Source: Alitta virens
Taxonomy: Eukaryota; Annelida; Polychaeta; Phyllodocida; Nereididae
NCBI GenBank assembly: GCA_932294295.1
Contig: OW028582.1
Location: forward strand, 1-64,000
Length of the DNA: 64,000 nt
Direction: 5' to 3'
In this document: piece after piece, positions 1 to 7,990 of the stretch
Layout: each line of letters starts with the position of its first letter
How positions within the stretch are numbered: position 1 is the first letter of the stretch
The notes under the pieces: model-generated
What the model saw: the letters and a program-made list of their open reading frames with translations, nothing else
Databases searched by the model: none
What the model was told of the DNA's origin: nothing
Position numbers and translations under genes: made by a program

Positions 1-448
1 CCAACTGTAGCCATGGTATGAACAGTGAGTGTCACCTGCCAACATTGGATTGCAATTGCCTTAGACACCATCCTCAGAATTGCTTAATGCTCTTCAAGCT
101 ATTGACACTTTGAGCAGTTTTCAAAATCAATTTTTTACTAATTATTAATTATGCCCAGTAATTATATTTAAAAATACTTTTCAAAAGTCAATATTTATAT
201 TTGTATTTGAAAATCTTTAGAAGTATTTGTATTTAAATACTTTTGGACATCTGAATATTTGTATTTGTAACTGACAGAATGGAGAGTGTTTGCTTTTAGA
301 TGCACTTTTTCTGCCTTTGAATCCAGCCCTTATCTAAGTCACCCAAAACTGATAAATAAAATTATTACAGCAGCAGCAACTGTTAACAAAAATGCCCTAA
401 GGTCAATTTAATAGGAATTGACCACTTTTTGGAATTTTTAACATATCA

Positions 449-615
449 GTTCCACTCCACTGGAGTGGAACCACAGTCTACGGTCCAATGATTCCAGCTT
501 CATACACAGTGATTAGGTCATCAGACCATACTGGAAGCTGATTGGCCAAGTGGGGCCTTACTCCACACCACAGAAAATAGGGCAAATTAGAGCACCAGCA
601 CCCAGTGCTTATAAG
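449..615 (+). promoter_or_regulatory. PLE promoter: 23-bp palindrome, CCAAT boxes, TATA (copy 1)
   Basis: A perfect inverted repeat with 11-bp arms (GTTCCACTCCA / TGGAGTGGAAC around one C) spans 449-471. It is followed by CCAAT at 485-489, an inverted CCAAT (ATTGG) at 541-545 and TTATAAG at 609-615. A TATA box here predicts initiation at about 638-645, right where the hammerhead-like motif begins. This reads as an RNA polymerase II promoter. The palindrome could bind a dimeric factor, but I cannot name one. Confidence 0.65.
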
Positions 616-642
616 CAGGCCACACACAGGTATAATCACATT

Positions 643-676
643 CACCTGACGAAGCTCACACTAGCGAAACGTCGTG
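643..676 (+). ncRNA. Hammerhead-ribozyme-like motif (copy 1)
   Basis: Core boxes are in order: CTGACGA (646-652, fits CUGANGA), a short stem II (GCT 654-656 with AGC 663-665, loop CACACT), GAAA (666-669) and GTC (671-673, predicted cleavage after C673). Stem I pairs CAC (643-645) with GTG (674-676). Stem III has no loop because GAAAC runs straight into GTC, so one molecule cannot fold it. The ACGT at 669-672 is self-complementary, which allows a dimeric hammerhead. PLEs are known to carry minimal type I hammerheads in their terminal repeats. Activity is not shown here. Confidence 0.65.
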
Positions 677-920
677 ACACCTTTCCTGTTCCTGCTGACT
701 GACTTGCTGTTTGCTGCTGCACTAGTCTTCCTGAACATCTCCCTGACTTAAACTTGGTATAGTTGAATTTTTTAACAAATTGTTTGATTTTATGCCAGAT
801 TCTAGTCTATTGTACATAGTGCAGCTCTGACAGTTAATTTAGCCAGCAGAGTCTACCCCAGACACTAACTAGGAAAATAAAATATTACATTTTTTTCTAA
901 GTCCCTTACAGGGCATAAAC

Positions 921-1745
921 TTAGAATTGTTTAAGAGTCAATTAGACATTGATATATCAGCTTAGCAATATTTTTAGTTAGGACCTTACATAGACTTTTG
1001 CTTTGTTTTTGTAACTTTTTGCTAAAATTAGGACCTTACATAGCCTTTTTTCATTGCCTTTACATTGCCTAAATTGATATATCAGCTTTTAGCATATATT
1101 TAAAATTAGTACATTGACCTTTTTTTTGTGTTTCTAACTTTTTTGCCAAAATTAGCATCTTACTTAGCTAATTTATTTTCACAATAACATTAGCATTTTA
1201 GAATTGTTTAAGAGTCAATTAGACATTGAAATATCAGCTTAGCAATATTTTTAGTTAGGACCTTACATAGACTTTTGCTTTGTTTTTGTAACTTTTTTGC
1301 TAAAATTAGGACCTTACATAGCCTTTTTTCATTGCCTTTACATTGCCTAAATTGATATATCAGCTTTTAGCATATATTCAAAATTAGTACCTGACATTTG
1401 ACCTGTTTTTGTGATTCTAACTTTTTTGCCAAAATTAGCACCTTACTTAGCTAATTTATTTTTACAATAACATTAGCATTTTAGAATTGTTTAATTAGAC
1501 ATTGATATATCAGCTTAGCAATATTTTTAGTTAGGACCTTACATAGACTTTTGCTTTGTTTTTGTAAACTTTTTGCTAAAATTAGGACCTTACATAGCCT
1601 TTTTTCATTGCCTTTACATTGCCTAAATTGATATATCAGCTTTTAGCATATATTCAAAATTAGTACCTGACATTGACCTTTTTTTGTGATTCTAACTTTT
1701 TTGCCAAAATTAGCACATTACTTAGCTAATTTACTTTCACAAAAA
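921..1745 (+). repeat. Three ~280-bp tandem repeats in PLE leader (copy 1)
   Basis: Blocks start with TTAGAATTGTTTAA at 921, 1198 and 1481, so the spacing is 277 and 283 bp. Each block contains two half-units sharing GATATATCAGCTT and AGGACCTTACATAG. Further decayed pairs follow: an ACAAATGTTGTAA pair near 1783 and 1907, and a CCTAGCC pair at 1984 and 2128. The whole 1.7-kb leader is thus AT-rich, repeat-built and free of a convincing gene. An acceptor-like site (pyrimidine run then TTGTAG ending at 2273) precedes ORF1, so the leader could be spliced. Confidence 0.85.
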
Positions 1746-2353
1746 TTGTACTTTTAAAAACCAAATTCTTTTTTTATAAAACAAATGTTGTAATTTTCAA
1801 AATCAAAATCTTTCAACCTTGTTAAAATTAGCACCTTACATAGCCTATTTTTCCGTTGGTTTTTTTTACTTAAATTAGGGCCCTTTTTTTCACCTTTTTT
1901 TATATAACAAATGTTGTAAATTCCAAAACAAATTTTAGTGCTTTTTCATAGTTTTTTTCTAAGTCATACATTGGACTACTATACCTAGCCAATGCTCTAA
2001 GACCCTAAAGATAATTTATTGGGCACTTTATTCAACTTAAAACACAATTTTGTAAACTTTGAGATCATTTACTATTAGAAAATTTTTTTTAGCATATTTC
2101 CAAAAGTAAGAATATAGGGTTACTTTTCCTAGCCTGCACTCTAAATCCCTAAGATAATTGATTGTGCAACCTTAGACAATCAACCCTCAAGTTTAATTAC
2201 TAGTAAGACACTTAAGATCGTTTCAACCATTTTTTTCAAATTTTGCATTAATTACTTCTTTTTAACCTTGTAGAACACCAGAGCATCTCTACAACCATTC
2301 AGCTAATCATTACATCACCATAACCTAGAAATTTGTTGTAAAATCTGGTCACA

Positions 2354-4906
2354 ATGAATCGCCTATGTGATTCTAGTGACACCAAACTTCTGTTTAGATA
2401 TATACAGGCGACCCACCACAGAAGCCAAGTCTTGCAGACACCTAGAGGCTTGCTTAAGATGCAAAGCAAACTAAATTCATTCATTAAGGTAGCAGCCCCC
2501 AACCCAATACAAATAAAGAGAGTGAGTGACATCAATGCAGATTGGGCAAAAAGCCAATCACAGGCCATGCAGGCACACTACAATGATCTCCTTGGTACGG
2601 CCAAAACTACAATCAAGGACCGTACTTTTACCCAGGAGTCATTCAACCAGGCTTGGAATGGCGCCTTAAAATGGGCCAAACAATCCTTGGGTGATAAACT
2701 TGCCCAAAACACCATAGACACCTGTAGGGGTGTCTGCCGACATTCGGCCATGCTAGGTGCTCCCCAAAACCACCAACAGCCCCAACCGAGCACCTCTGCA
2801 TCCACAGCCCCCCCTATCACACCCTCCATACCAACCAATGAGGAGTGGACAGTGGTAACCAGAAAACAGCGCTGGCCCATTCACCAACAAAACTTAACTG
2901 CCGTCGCTGGAGCTGGTGATGCCCTATCTAATTTTTTTAAATTTTCCTTTTGGTTCAATGGCAAACGCCACCACTCTGTTGAACAGGCTTACCAGATGTC
3001 CAAAGCTCACTGGATGGGCAATCTGAAGGCTTTCCACCAGATAGCTGCCACCACAACTGCCCCTGAGGCCAAGAGAGCCAGCGACCACTGGTTTAAGTCA
3101 GACCACTTTAAAAGGGCCCAAGGTAACAATGTGTATATTAGGAAAAGATTAGAGGAGTGGGACAGGCAGAGGTCCACTCGGGTCATGCACTTGCTGAGAG
3201 AAAAAGCAAAGCAGTGCAAACCCTTCATGCAGGCCTTAAGAAACAGTAACACCAGTGCCATTATTCATAATGTAACAGACCGGTTTTGGGGCACTGGCAG
3301 TAGAGAGGTGAGACAAACTAATGCCACCAACACTTTCGGGCACCTGCTCGAACAAGTAAGATTTGAGACCTTGGGACTGAGAACGGAGAGGGGGCCAGCG
3401 CCTAGGGCGAGCCCAGCAGAACAAAAAGGCAGGAAGGCACCACCTCCAGAGTGCAGGAAACAGACCTACGCGTCTGTGACTCTGGCAGGACCAAAAGAGG
3501 CAAGGGCAGCCTCCAAAGAGACCCAGGGGAGTAGGAAGGCACCTACCAGGCAGCCAACCCCTGTGGTAGAGAAGGGACAAACAAATGGAAAGGGAGGCAG
3601 AAAGGACCCCAGGGTCCAGCTCCAACCACAAATCTTGGTGCCAACCAAGGAAACCACCACTAGGGACAACCAGACAACCATCTCAGTCTCCCCACCAAAA
3701 CCCCAACGCAAATGGAATTCAAAAGACCGGCGTTCATATAAAAGAGCAAGGCAAGCAGCATCCCAGGAAGGTTCCCCCACGGGACCTAGGTCGCCGGCTC
3801 AAGAAACCAAGAGGGCTCGACACCTGTCGGGCTCTGAATGTGATATAGGGACGGTGCCTACCAGGCGTCCGTCTACCGGGCCAGATGTTGTAAGTTTGTC
3901 TGTAGGTGTCCACCATTCTTCCCTTAACTCATTAGAGTATCCTTCCCTAGACGAAGCCGAGAGGACAATGACAGGAATGCCAACCGGATCCCCTAAGTCA
4001 CTCGCGGGTACTAGCCCTATGACCATTCCCTCTGGGTTTAAGGTCCCACTGCAAGAGTCCGGCTCTACAGTGGCGCAGGGTGAATCCCCGGCCAAGCCTA
4101 CTTCTCCTGCCAGACCCAACCTGGGCGAGGCCCCTTTATCTCCTCTATCTACCTCTTTACCACCTAACCTTCTTCCTCCCACAGTGGAACCTCTCTCTTC
4201 ATCCCTCTGGAACCCTGTTCCTTCCATTTCAAAATCACCACATATTTCAACATCACAACCAGCCAGACCTATTACTGAATTTTTTGGACCCAAAACCACT
4301 AAAGTACTCAAGTTCACCACACTGAAAAGCAACCAATCTGGTGAAACTTTTGTTAGAAGCCAGGTGAGTCGATTTGAGCACGGCAACAATAAAAAAGCAT
4401 GGCAGCTCCCAGCTATCAATAAAACAGTCTTAATTATAGGGGACTCCAACCTTTCATCAGTTAGACAGATCCGACAGGCAGCTGCTACCAGCTGTCAAAT
4501 TATTTCTTATCCAGGGGCCAAATATAAAGAACTTTATGACATCTTAAGAAAGGTAACAGAACCTCAGACTCAAGTCAAGCACCTAATTCTAAGTATTGGT
4601 ATCAACAACAGAGCGCAGAATGCCTTATCTACAGCCAACAAAGATATCCGCTCCTTAATTTTTCAAGCCATGGAGAAATTTCCAAAGGCCAAAGTATATT
4701 ATCCTGAAATTGGCAACCACCTACCCAATCTTAAAGAAATGAGTAATCTCAGAGACTTCCATAAAACTTGGTCATCATACCCATCCATCACAATCCTACC
4801 ATCAATCACTCCAATCCGAACCACAGCACCCGATGGGATCCACTGGACTTGGGACACTGCCAAGCTCCTGGTGGATTCTTGGTTAGATCACCTTAATTTA
4901 AACTAA
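2354..4906 (+). CDS. PLE ORF1: NADAR domain plus SGNH hydrolase domain (copy 1)
   Basis: The protein is 850 aa; its ATG has A at -3. Residues 1-130 are unassigned and mostly helical-looking. Residues about 186-337 form a NADAR (YbiA/DUF1768) domain: LSNFF 191-195, SVEQAYQ 208-214, DRFWGTG 309-315 and a closing TFGHLLEQVR 327-336. NADAR proteins bind ADP-ribose compounds, and some remove ADP-ribose from guanine in DNA. Residues 340-640 are a Pro/Ser-rich, basic, probably disordered linker with likely nuclear signals (RRSYKRAR 459-466, KRAR 486-489). A degenerate PIP-like ITEFFGPK lies at 640-647. Residues 690-850 form an SGNH/GDSL hydrolase: GDSN 696-699 (S698), G721, GINN 749-752, DGIH 827-830 (D827, H830). 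Esterase domains occur in other retroelement ORF1s; I know of no PLE described with NADAR. The NADAR assignment is strong. DNA de-ADP-ribosylation as its role is inference. Confidence 0.9.
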   Translation: MNRLCDSSDTKLLFRYIQATHHRSQVLQTPRGLLKMQSKLNSFIKVAAPNPIQIKRVSDINADWAKSQSQAMQAHYNDLLGTAKTTIKDRTFTQESFNQAWNGALKWAKQSLGDKLAQNTIDTCRGVCRHSAMLGAPQNHQQPQPSTSASTAPPITPSIPTNEEWTVVTRKQRWPIHQQNLTAVAGAGDALSNFFKFSFWFNGKRHHSVEQAYQMSKAHWMGNLKAFHQIAATTTAPEAKRASDHWFKSDHFKRAQGNNVYIRKRLEEWDRQRSTRVMHLLREKAKQCKPFMQALRNSNTSAIIHNVTDRFWGTGSREVRQTNATNTFGHLLEQVRFETLGLRTERGPAPRASPAEQKGRKAPPPECRKQTYASVTLAGPKEARAASKETQGSRKAPTRQPTPVVEKGQTNGKGGRKDPRVQLQPQILVPTKETTTRDNQTTISVSPPKPQRKWNSKDRRSYKRARQAASQEGSPTGPRSPAQETKRARHLSGSECDIGTVPTRRPSTGPDVVSLSVGVHHSSLNSLEYPSLDEAERTMTGMPTGSPKSLAGTSPMTIPSGFKVPLQESGSTVAQGESPAKPTSPARPNLGEAPLSPLSTSLPPNLLPPTVEPLSSSLWNPVPSISKSPHISTSQPARPITEFFGPKTTKVLKFTTLKSNQSGETFVRSQVSRFEHGNNKKAWQLPAINKTVLIIGDSNLSSVRQIRQAAATSCQIISYPGAKYKELYDILRKVTEPQTQVKHLILSIGINNRAQNALSTANKDIRSLIFQAMEKFPKAKVYYPEIGNHLPNLKEMSNLRDFHKTWSSYPSITILPSITPIRTTAPDGIHWTWDTAKLLVDSWLDHLNLN
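4897..4906 (+). promoter_or_regulatory. Candidate -1 ribosomal frameshift site TTTAAAC-TAA (copy 1)
   Basis: The zero frame reads T TTA AAC TAA, the canonical X XXY YYZ slippery heptamer followed at once by the ORF1 stop. Slipping back one base gives TTT AAA, then CTA ATT TTG CCA, which is open into ORF2. The -1 frame is closed just upstream by TAA at 4894-4896, so the shift window is only about ten bases wide and the heptamer lies in it. I see no strong downstream stem or pseudoknot by eye; only a weak AACTT/AAGTT hairpin lies near 4976-4988. The stop codon itself may act as the pause. Confidence 0.65.
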
Positions 4907-7194
4907 TTTTGCCAAGTCAATCAAACTTACTAAAGCCATCAAGCACTACATCAAAGAAAGATCTGGATAATGAAGAACTTAAAAAGTTAGGAATTTTAAA
5001 TTTATCTACTCATTTTAAAATCAAAAGCCACCATGCAAACTTACTTCAGAAAGGTCTATCCTTTGTTCCTGTCCAGAAGAATACTCCAACAGAACAATTT
5101 TCATCTGGTATTGACAAATTTGTAAGAAATCTGAAAATAAAATTCACAAATTTCAACTTTAACCAACAACAGGTCAGTAAATTCAAAATTCCATCAAATT
5201 ACATACCTTATCCTGGGTCCTACCCACCGGACATTGATCAGCTATCCATCTTGCTGAAACAGGAACTGAGGAAAATACCTGAAAAAGTAAACATCAAAGA
5301 AAATCTAACCAAAGAAGATAGGAATGCCATCAAAGAATTAAAGGACAAATCCGCCATAGTAATTAAGTCAGCAGACAAAGGGTCAGCCATTGTTATTATG
5401 GATAGGAAAGATTATGTCTTTGAAGCTGAACGGCAACTAAAAATCAATAGACATTACAGGGAAATAGATGAACCCCAGTTCCCTAGGAACTGTGAAATTT
5501 TCAATAGAATTTTAAATGAGATGAAACTCAAAGGCCTTATTTCAAGCAAGGAGATAAACTTCCTAAGAACTACCCAAGATGCAAGAGAACGTATCTTTTA
5601 TTTATTACCTAAAATCCACAAAGAAACAAACAAGTGGACTGTTCCTGACAAAATACCACCGGGGAGGCCTATAGTAAGTGATGTAAATTCTGAGTCATAC
5701 GCAATTTCTAAATTTATTGATTATCACTTGGCTCCATATGCAACCAGCCATCCAGCATATGTAAAAAACACTTATGATTTCTTGGATAAAATTCAAACTA
5801 TTAAAACTCATCCAAATGCTCTTTTAATTTCCCTAGATGTAGACAGTCTATATACCAACATTGACAATGAAATGGGTATCAGGGCTGTAACTGAAAAATT
5901 TGCTACAGACCCAAAACCTATTCATAAGTACATCATTAAATTACTCCGTTTATCCCTAGAAGGAAATGACTTTATCTTTGATGGCAAACATTATTTACAG
6001 GTTTCTGGTACAGCTATGGGTAAGAAGTTTGCTCCTCACTACGCCGATATAACTATGGCATATTGGGAGGCAAACAATCTTACTAGATGTGAAAACCAAC
6101 CTAGAATTTATCTGAGATATTTAGATGACATTTTTATGATCTGGGAACATCCAAGAGAAACCTTTGATGATTTTTTTAATGTTCTGAACACTGCTCATCC
6201 CAATATAAAACTCAAATCTAACATCCAGGAAACTGAACTAGAATTCCTGGATGTCCTAATTTACAAGGGTGACATCTTTAACCAGTCTGGTACTTTCGAC
6301 ACTAAAGTATATTTCAAACCCACTGATTCACATGCATTGCTCCACAAACAATCATTCCACCCAAATCATACCTTTGCTGGAATCATTAAGTCACAACTAG
6401 TTAGATTTGGTCGAATCTGCCAATTAGAAAAAGATTTCGATGAGGCCACCAGCATCTTGTTTAGGGCACTTTATCCCAGGGGCTACTCGAAGAGATTCCT
6501 CAGAGACATCAAGTCCAAAACCAAGGTCCAGTTCTTTCCTCCAGACCACCTCACAGGCATGAAACCCTGCAAGAGACCACGCTGCAGCATCTGCAAATAT
6601 GTCAACACAGACAAAACTGTCAACACAAGTTCAAAGGAGGTAAAACTTTTTGCTAATGGGAATTGCGACACCCAAGTCGCCATTTATCTAATAAGCTGTA
6701 AGCAATGTCCACAGACACATTATGTGGGCCAAACAATCAATCTTAGAGGGAGAATACTCAGTCACCTAAGCTCAATCAGAAAAAACAGTGACAAGAAGGT
6801 ACACCAGCATTTTAAGTCTCCCAACCACAGTTTAGCTGATATTTCAATCACCATCTTGGAAATACCAAAATCTAATAAACAACAATTGTTAGATAGAGTA
6901 GAAAAGCAGTGGATTCGGAAAATTGACTCATTTCATCAGGGTTTAAATTCAGATTTAGGCAACACTCAAGGGGATGTTTGCACATTCATATTGCAACACC
7001 ATCCCACTTCTCAACGACTAGTTAAAATTGCAAGGGACTGGTTAGATGATTTTAAATCAAACTCATCAAGGTTCAAAAAACACCCAGTCACTATTATAAA
7101 AGCAAATGCTAGAAACAAGAATCTATCACAGCACTTAGTTAGAGCTATGCTAAAAGACCCCAATCCAGAAGATCCAGATCTTCCTTCTACATAA
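4897..7194 (+). CDS. PLE ORF2: reverse transcriptase with GIY-YIG endonuclease (copy 1)
   Basis: The frame is open from 4897 and has no ATG until residue 164 (numbering from TTG at 4909), inside the RT N-terminal region, so entry by -1 frameshift from ORF1 is likely. PLE RT motifs in order: SADKGSAIVIMD 154-165, LLPKIHK 232-238, GRPIVSDVNS 252-261, motif A SLDVDSLYTNI 308-318 (D310), motif B GTAMGKKFAPHYADI 367-381, motif C YLRYLDDIF 401-409 (D406, D407), motif D LEFLDVLIY 444-452. A Cys motif CKRPRCSIC (C554, C559, C562) leads into GIY-YIG: AIYLISC 591-597, HYVGQT 604-609, R613, H619, E665. All expected catalytic residues are present. RT would copy the element RNA and the nuclease would nick target DNA. 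PLE RTs are relatives of telomerase RT. Confidence 0.93.
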   Translation, partial: FKLILPSQSNLLKPSSTTSKKDLDNEELKKLGILNLSTHFKIKSHHANLLQKGLSFVPVQKNTPTEQFSSGIDKFVRNLKIKFTNFNFNQQQVSKFKIPSNYIPYPGSYPPDIDQLSILLKQELRKIPEKVNIKENLTKEDRNAIKELKDKSAIVIKSADKGSAIVIMDRKDYVFEAERQLKINRHYREIDEPQFPRNCEIFNRILNEMKLKGLISSKEINFLRTTQDARERIFYLLPKIHKETNKWTVPDKIPPGRPIVSDVNSESYAISKFIDYHLAPYATSHPAYVKNTYDFLDKIQTIKTHPNALLISLDVDSLYTNIDNEMGIRAVTEKFATDPKPIHKYIIKLLRLSLEGNDFIFDGKHYLQVSGTAMGKKFAPHYADITMAYWEANNLTRCENQPRIYLRYLDDIFMIWEHPRETFDDFFNVLNTAHPNIKLKSNIQETELEFLDVLIYKGDIFNQSGTFDTKVYFKPTDSHALLHKQSFHPNHTFAGIIKSQLVRFGRICQLEKDFDEATSILFRALYPRGYSKRFLRDIKSKTKVQFFPPDHLTGMKPCKRPRCSICKYVNTDKTVNTSSKEVKLFANGNCDTQVAIYLISCKQCPQTHYVGQTINLRGRILSHLSSIRKNSDKKVHQHFKSPNHSLADISITILEIPKSNKQQLLDRVEKQWIRKIDSFHQGLNSDLGNTQGDVCTFILQHHPTSQRLVKIARDWLDDFKSNSSRFKKHPVTIIKANARNKNLSQHLVRAMLKDPNPEDPDLPST

Positions 7195-7294
7195 ATCTCC
7201 CCAAATTTACTTATATTGTTTTCTGACACAAACCCACCAAGTGGTCATATCTTAAGTACTTGTGCCAGTGCATTTGTCAGGTATTTAGGTTGGG

Positions 7295-7300
7295 AATAAA
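7295..7300 (+). terminator. Polyadenylation signal AATAAA (copy 1)
   Basis: AATAAA lies 101 bp after the ORF2 stop and 30 bp before the CCCTAA tract. Cleavage at the usual distance would put the RNA 3' end at or just before the telomeric tract. Confidence 0.6.
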
Positions 7301-7330
7301 TTCAGGATTAAAACCAATTTATTGGCATTT

Positions 7331-7379
7331 AAACCCTGAACCCTAACCCTAACCCTGACCCTAACCCCAACCCTAACCC
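7331..7379 (+). repeat. Degenerate telomeric tract at 3' end of PLE copy 1
   Basis: 49 bp of CCCTAA-type repeats with fixed variants (CCCTGA twice, CCCCAA once) end at AACCC and join the next unit at AGCGAGTGCC. The same variants in the same order occur in all three copies, so this tract is carried by the unit and not added afresh each time. Confidence 0.95.
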
Positions 7380-7990
7380 AGCGAGTGCCTAGTACAAATT
7401 ATCCATAATTATTGAGATATGAGAATTTTACTATAAAAACTTACAAAATATTTTTAGAAAATTTGGTCTATGTTAACCAAGAAAAATGGACACATTTTCA
7501 CATTTTATTTTATTGAATTTTCTAGAAGCTAAAGGTTTGACCTCCATTACAGATACCCTGACCGGCGGCCATTTTTGTTGAGCAAACAATTTTTTTTCCC
7601 ATCTTTCTTCCCCCAAATTCCACAGAGGGCACCACTGTGGCCCTCAGATCCCCTAGCGGTACCTACTAACATTAATTATTTATTATTCAGAAATACCTAT
7701 GAAAATCACTTGATTTTGCTGAAAATATTCATTGACAAATTACAAAACTTTTTTTATTTGTACTGGTATTTGCACCAAAGTATTTGATTATTTACAAATA
7801 CTGCCTAAACTAGACATAGATTCTAAAAGTAATAATAAATCATCACAAAGATTGTGAAATTACTTCAAACAATTGTCACTTTTTTCAGGCCACTGTAGTT
7901 ATCTTAAGCATTGATGTTACCCTTTAATTAAAAACATCAATCTACAAAAGCCTAATAAGTGGAACATCAAAAAACATAAATTTTGAATAC
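7380..7990. other. 5' AT-rich segment of PLE unit, no gene seen
   Basis: This is non-coding by eye. The only open stretch (70 codons from 7575) is low complexity and unlike any family I know. A GC-richer island at about 7559-7660 includes an imperfect hairpin (GAGGGC/GCCCTC arms near 7624-7645). The same segment occurs at 15606-16216. The copy-1 equivalent lies outside the window. Confidence 0.7.

Larger units (their letters stand above)
1..7379 (+). mobile_element. Penelope-like retroelement copy 1 (5' part outside window)
   Basis: This copy lacks the first 846 bp of the unit because the window begins inside it. It retains the promoter, the hammerhead-like motif, the 1.7-kb AT-rich leader, ORF1, ORF2, the polyadenylation signal and the terminal telomeric tract. 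Bases 1 to about 114 are the second block of a 200-bp imperfect duplication seen whole in copies 2 and 3. Classification as PLE rests on the ORF2 order (RT with a YLDDIF catalytic box, Cys motif, GIY-YIG nuclease). The Cys motif between RT and nuclease suggests the Neptune-type, endonuclease-bearing branch, but no tree could be built here. Confidence 0.9.

Noticed and set aside
3799..4449. 216-codon open frame antisense to ORF1, and similar antisense frames at 2578-2880 and 3236-3780
   Set aside because: They are shadows of the Pro/Ser-rich ORF1 coding strand, with no recognisable domain and no start or signal of their own.
4909..4911. TTG as a start codon for ORF2
   Set aside because: TTG initiation is very rare in animal cells, and the adjacent in-phase TTTAAAC offers a better explanation. 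It is kept only as a fallback.
7612..7650. CTCF-like site (CCACAGAGGGC) in the PLE 5' region
   Set aside because: It is one base shorter than the CTCF core consensus, and no second site or conservation supports it.
7575..7787. 70-codon open frame in the PLE 5' region
   Set aside because: Low-complexity Phe/Pro/Ile-rich translation, no family resemblance, and it is likely interrupted in function by its AT-rich context.
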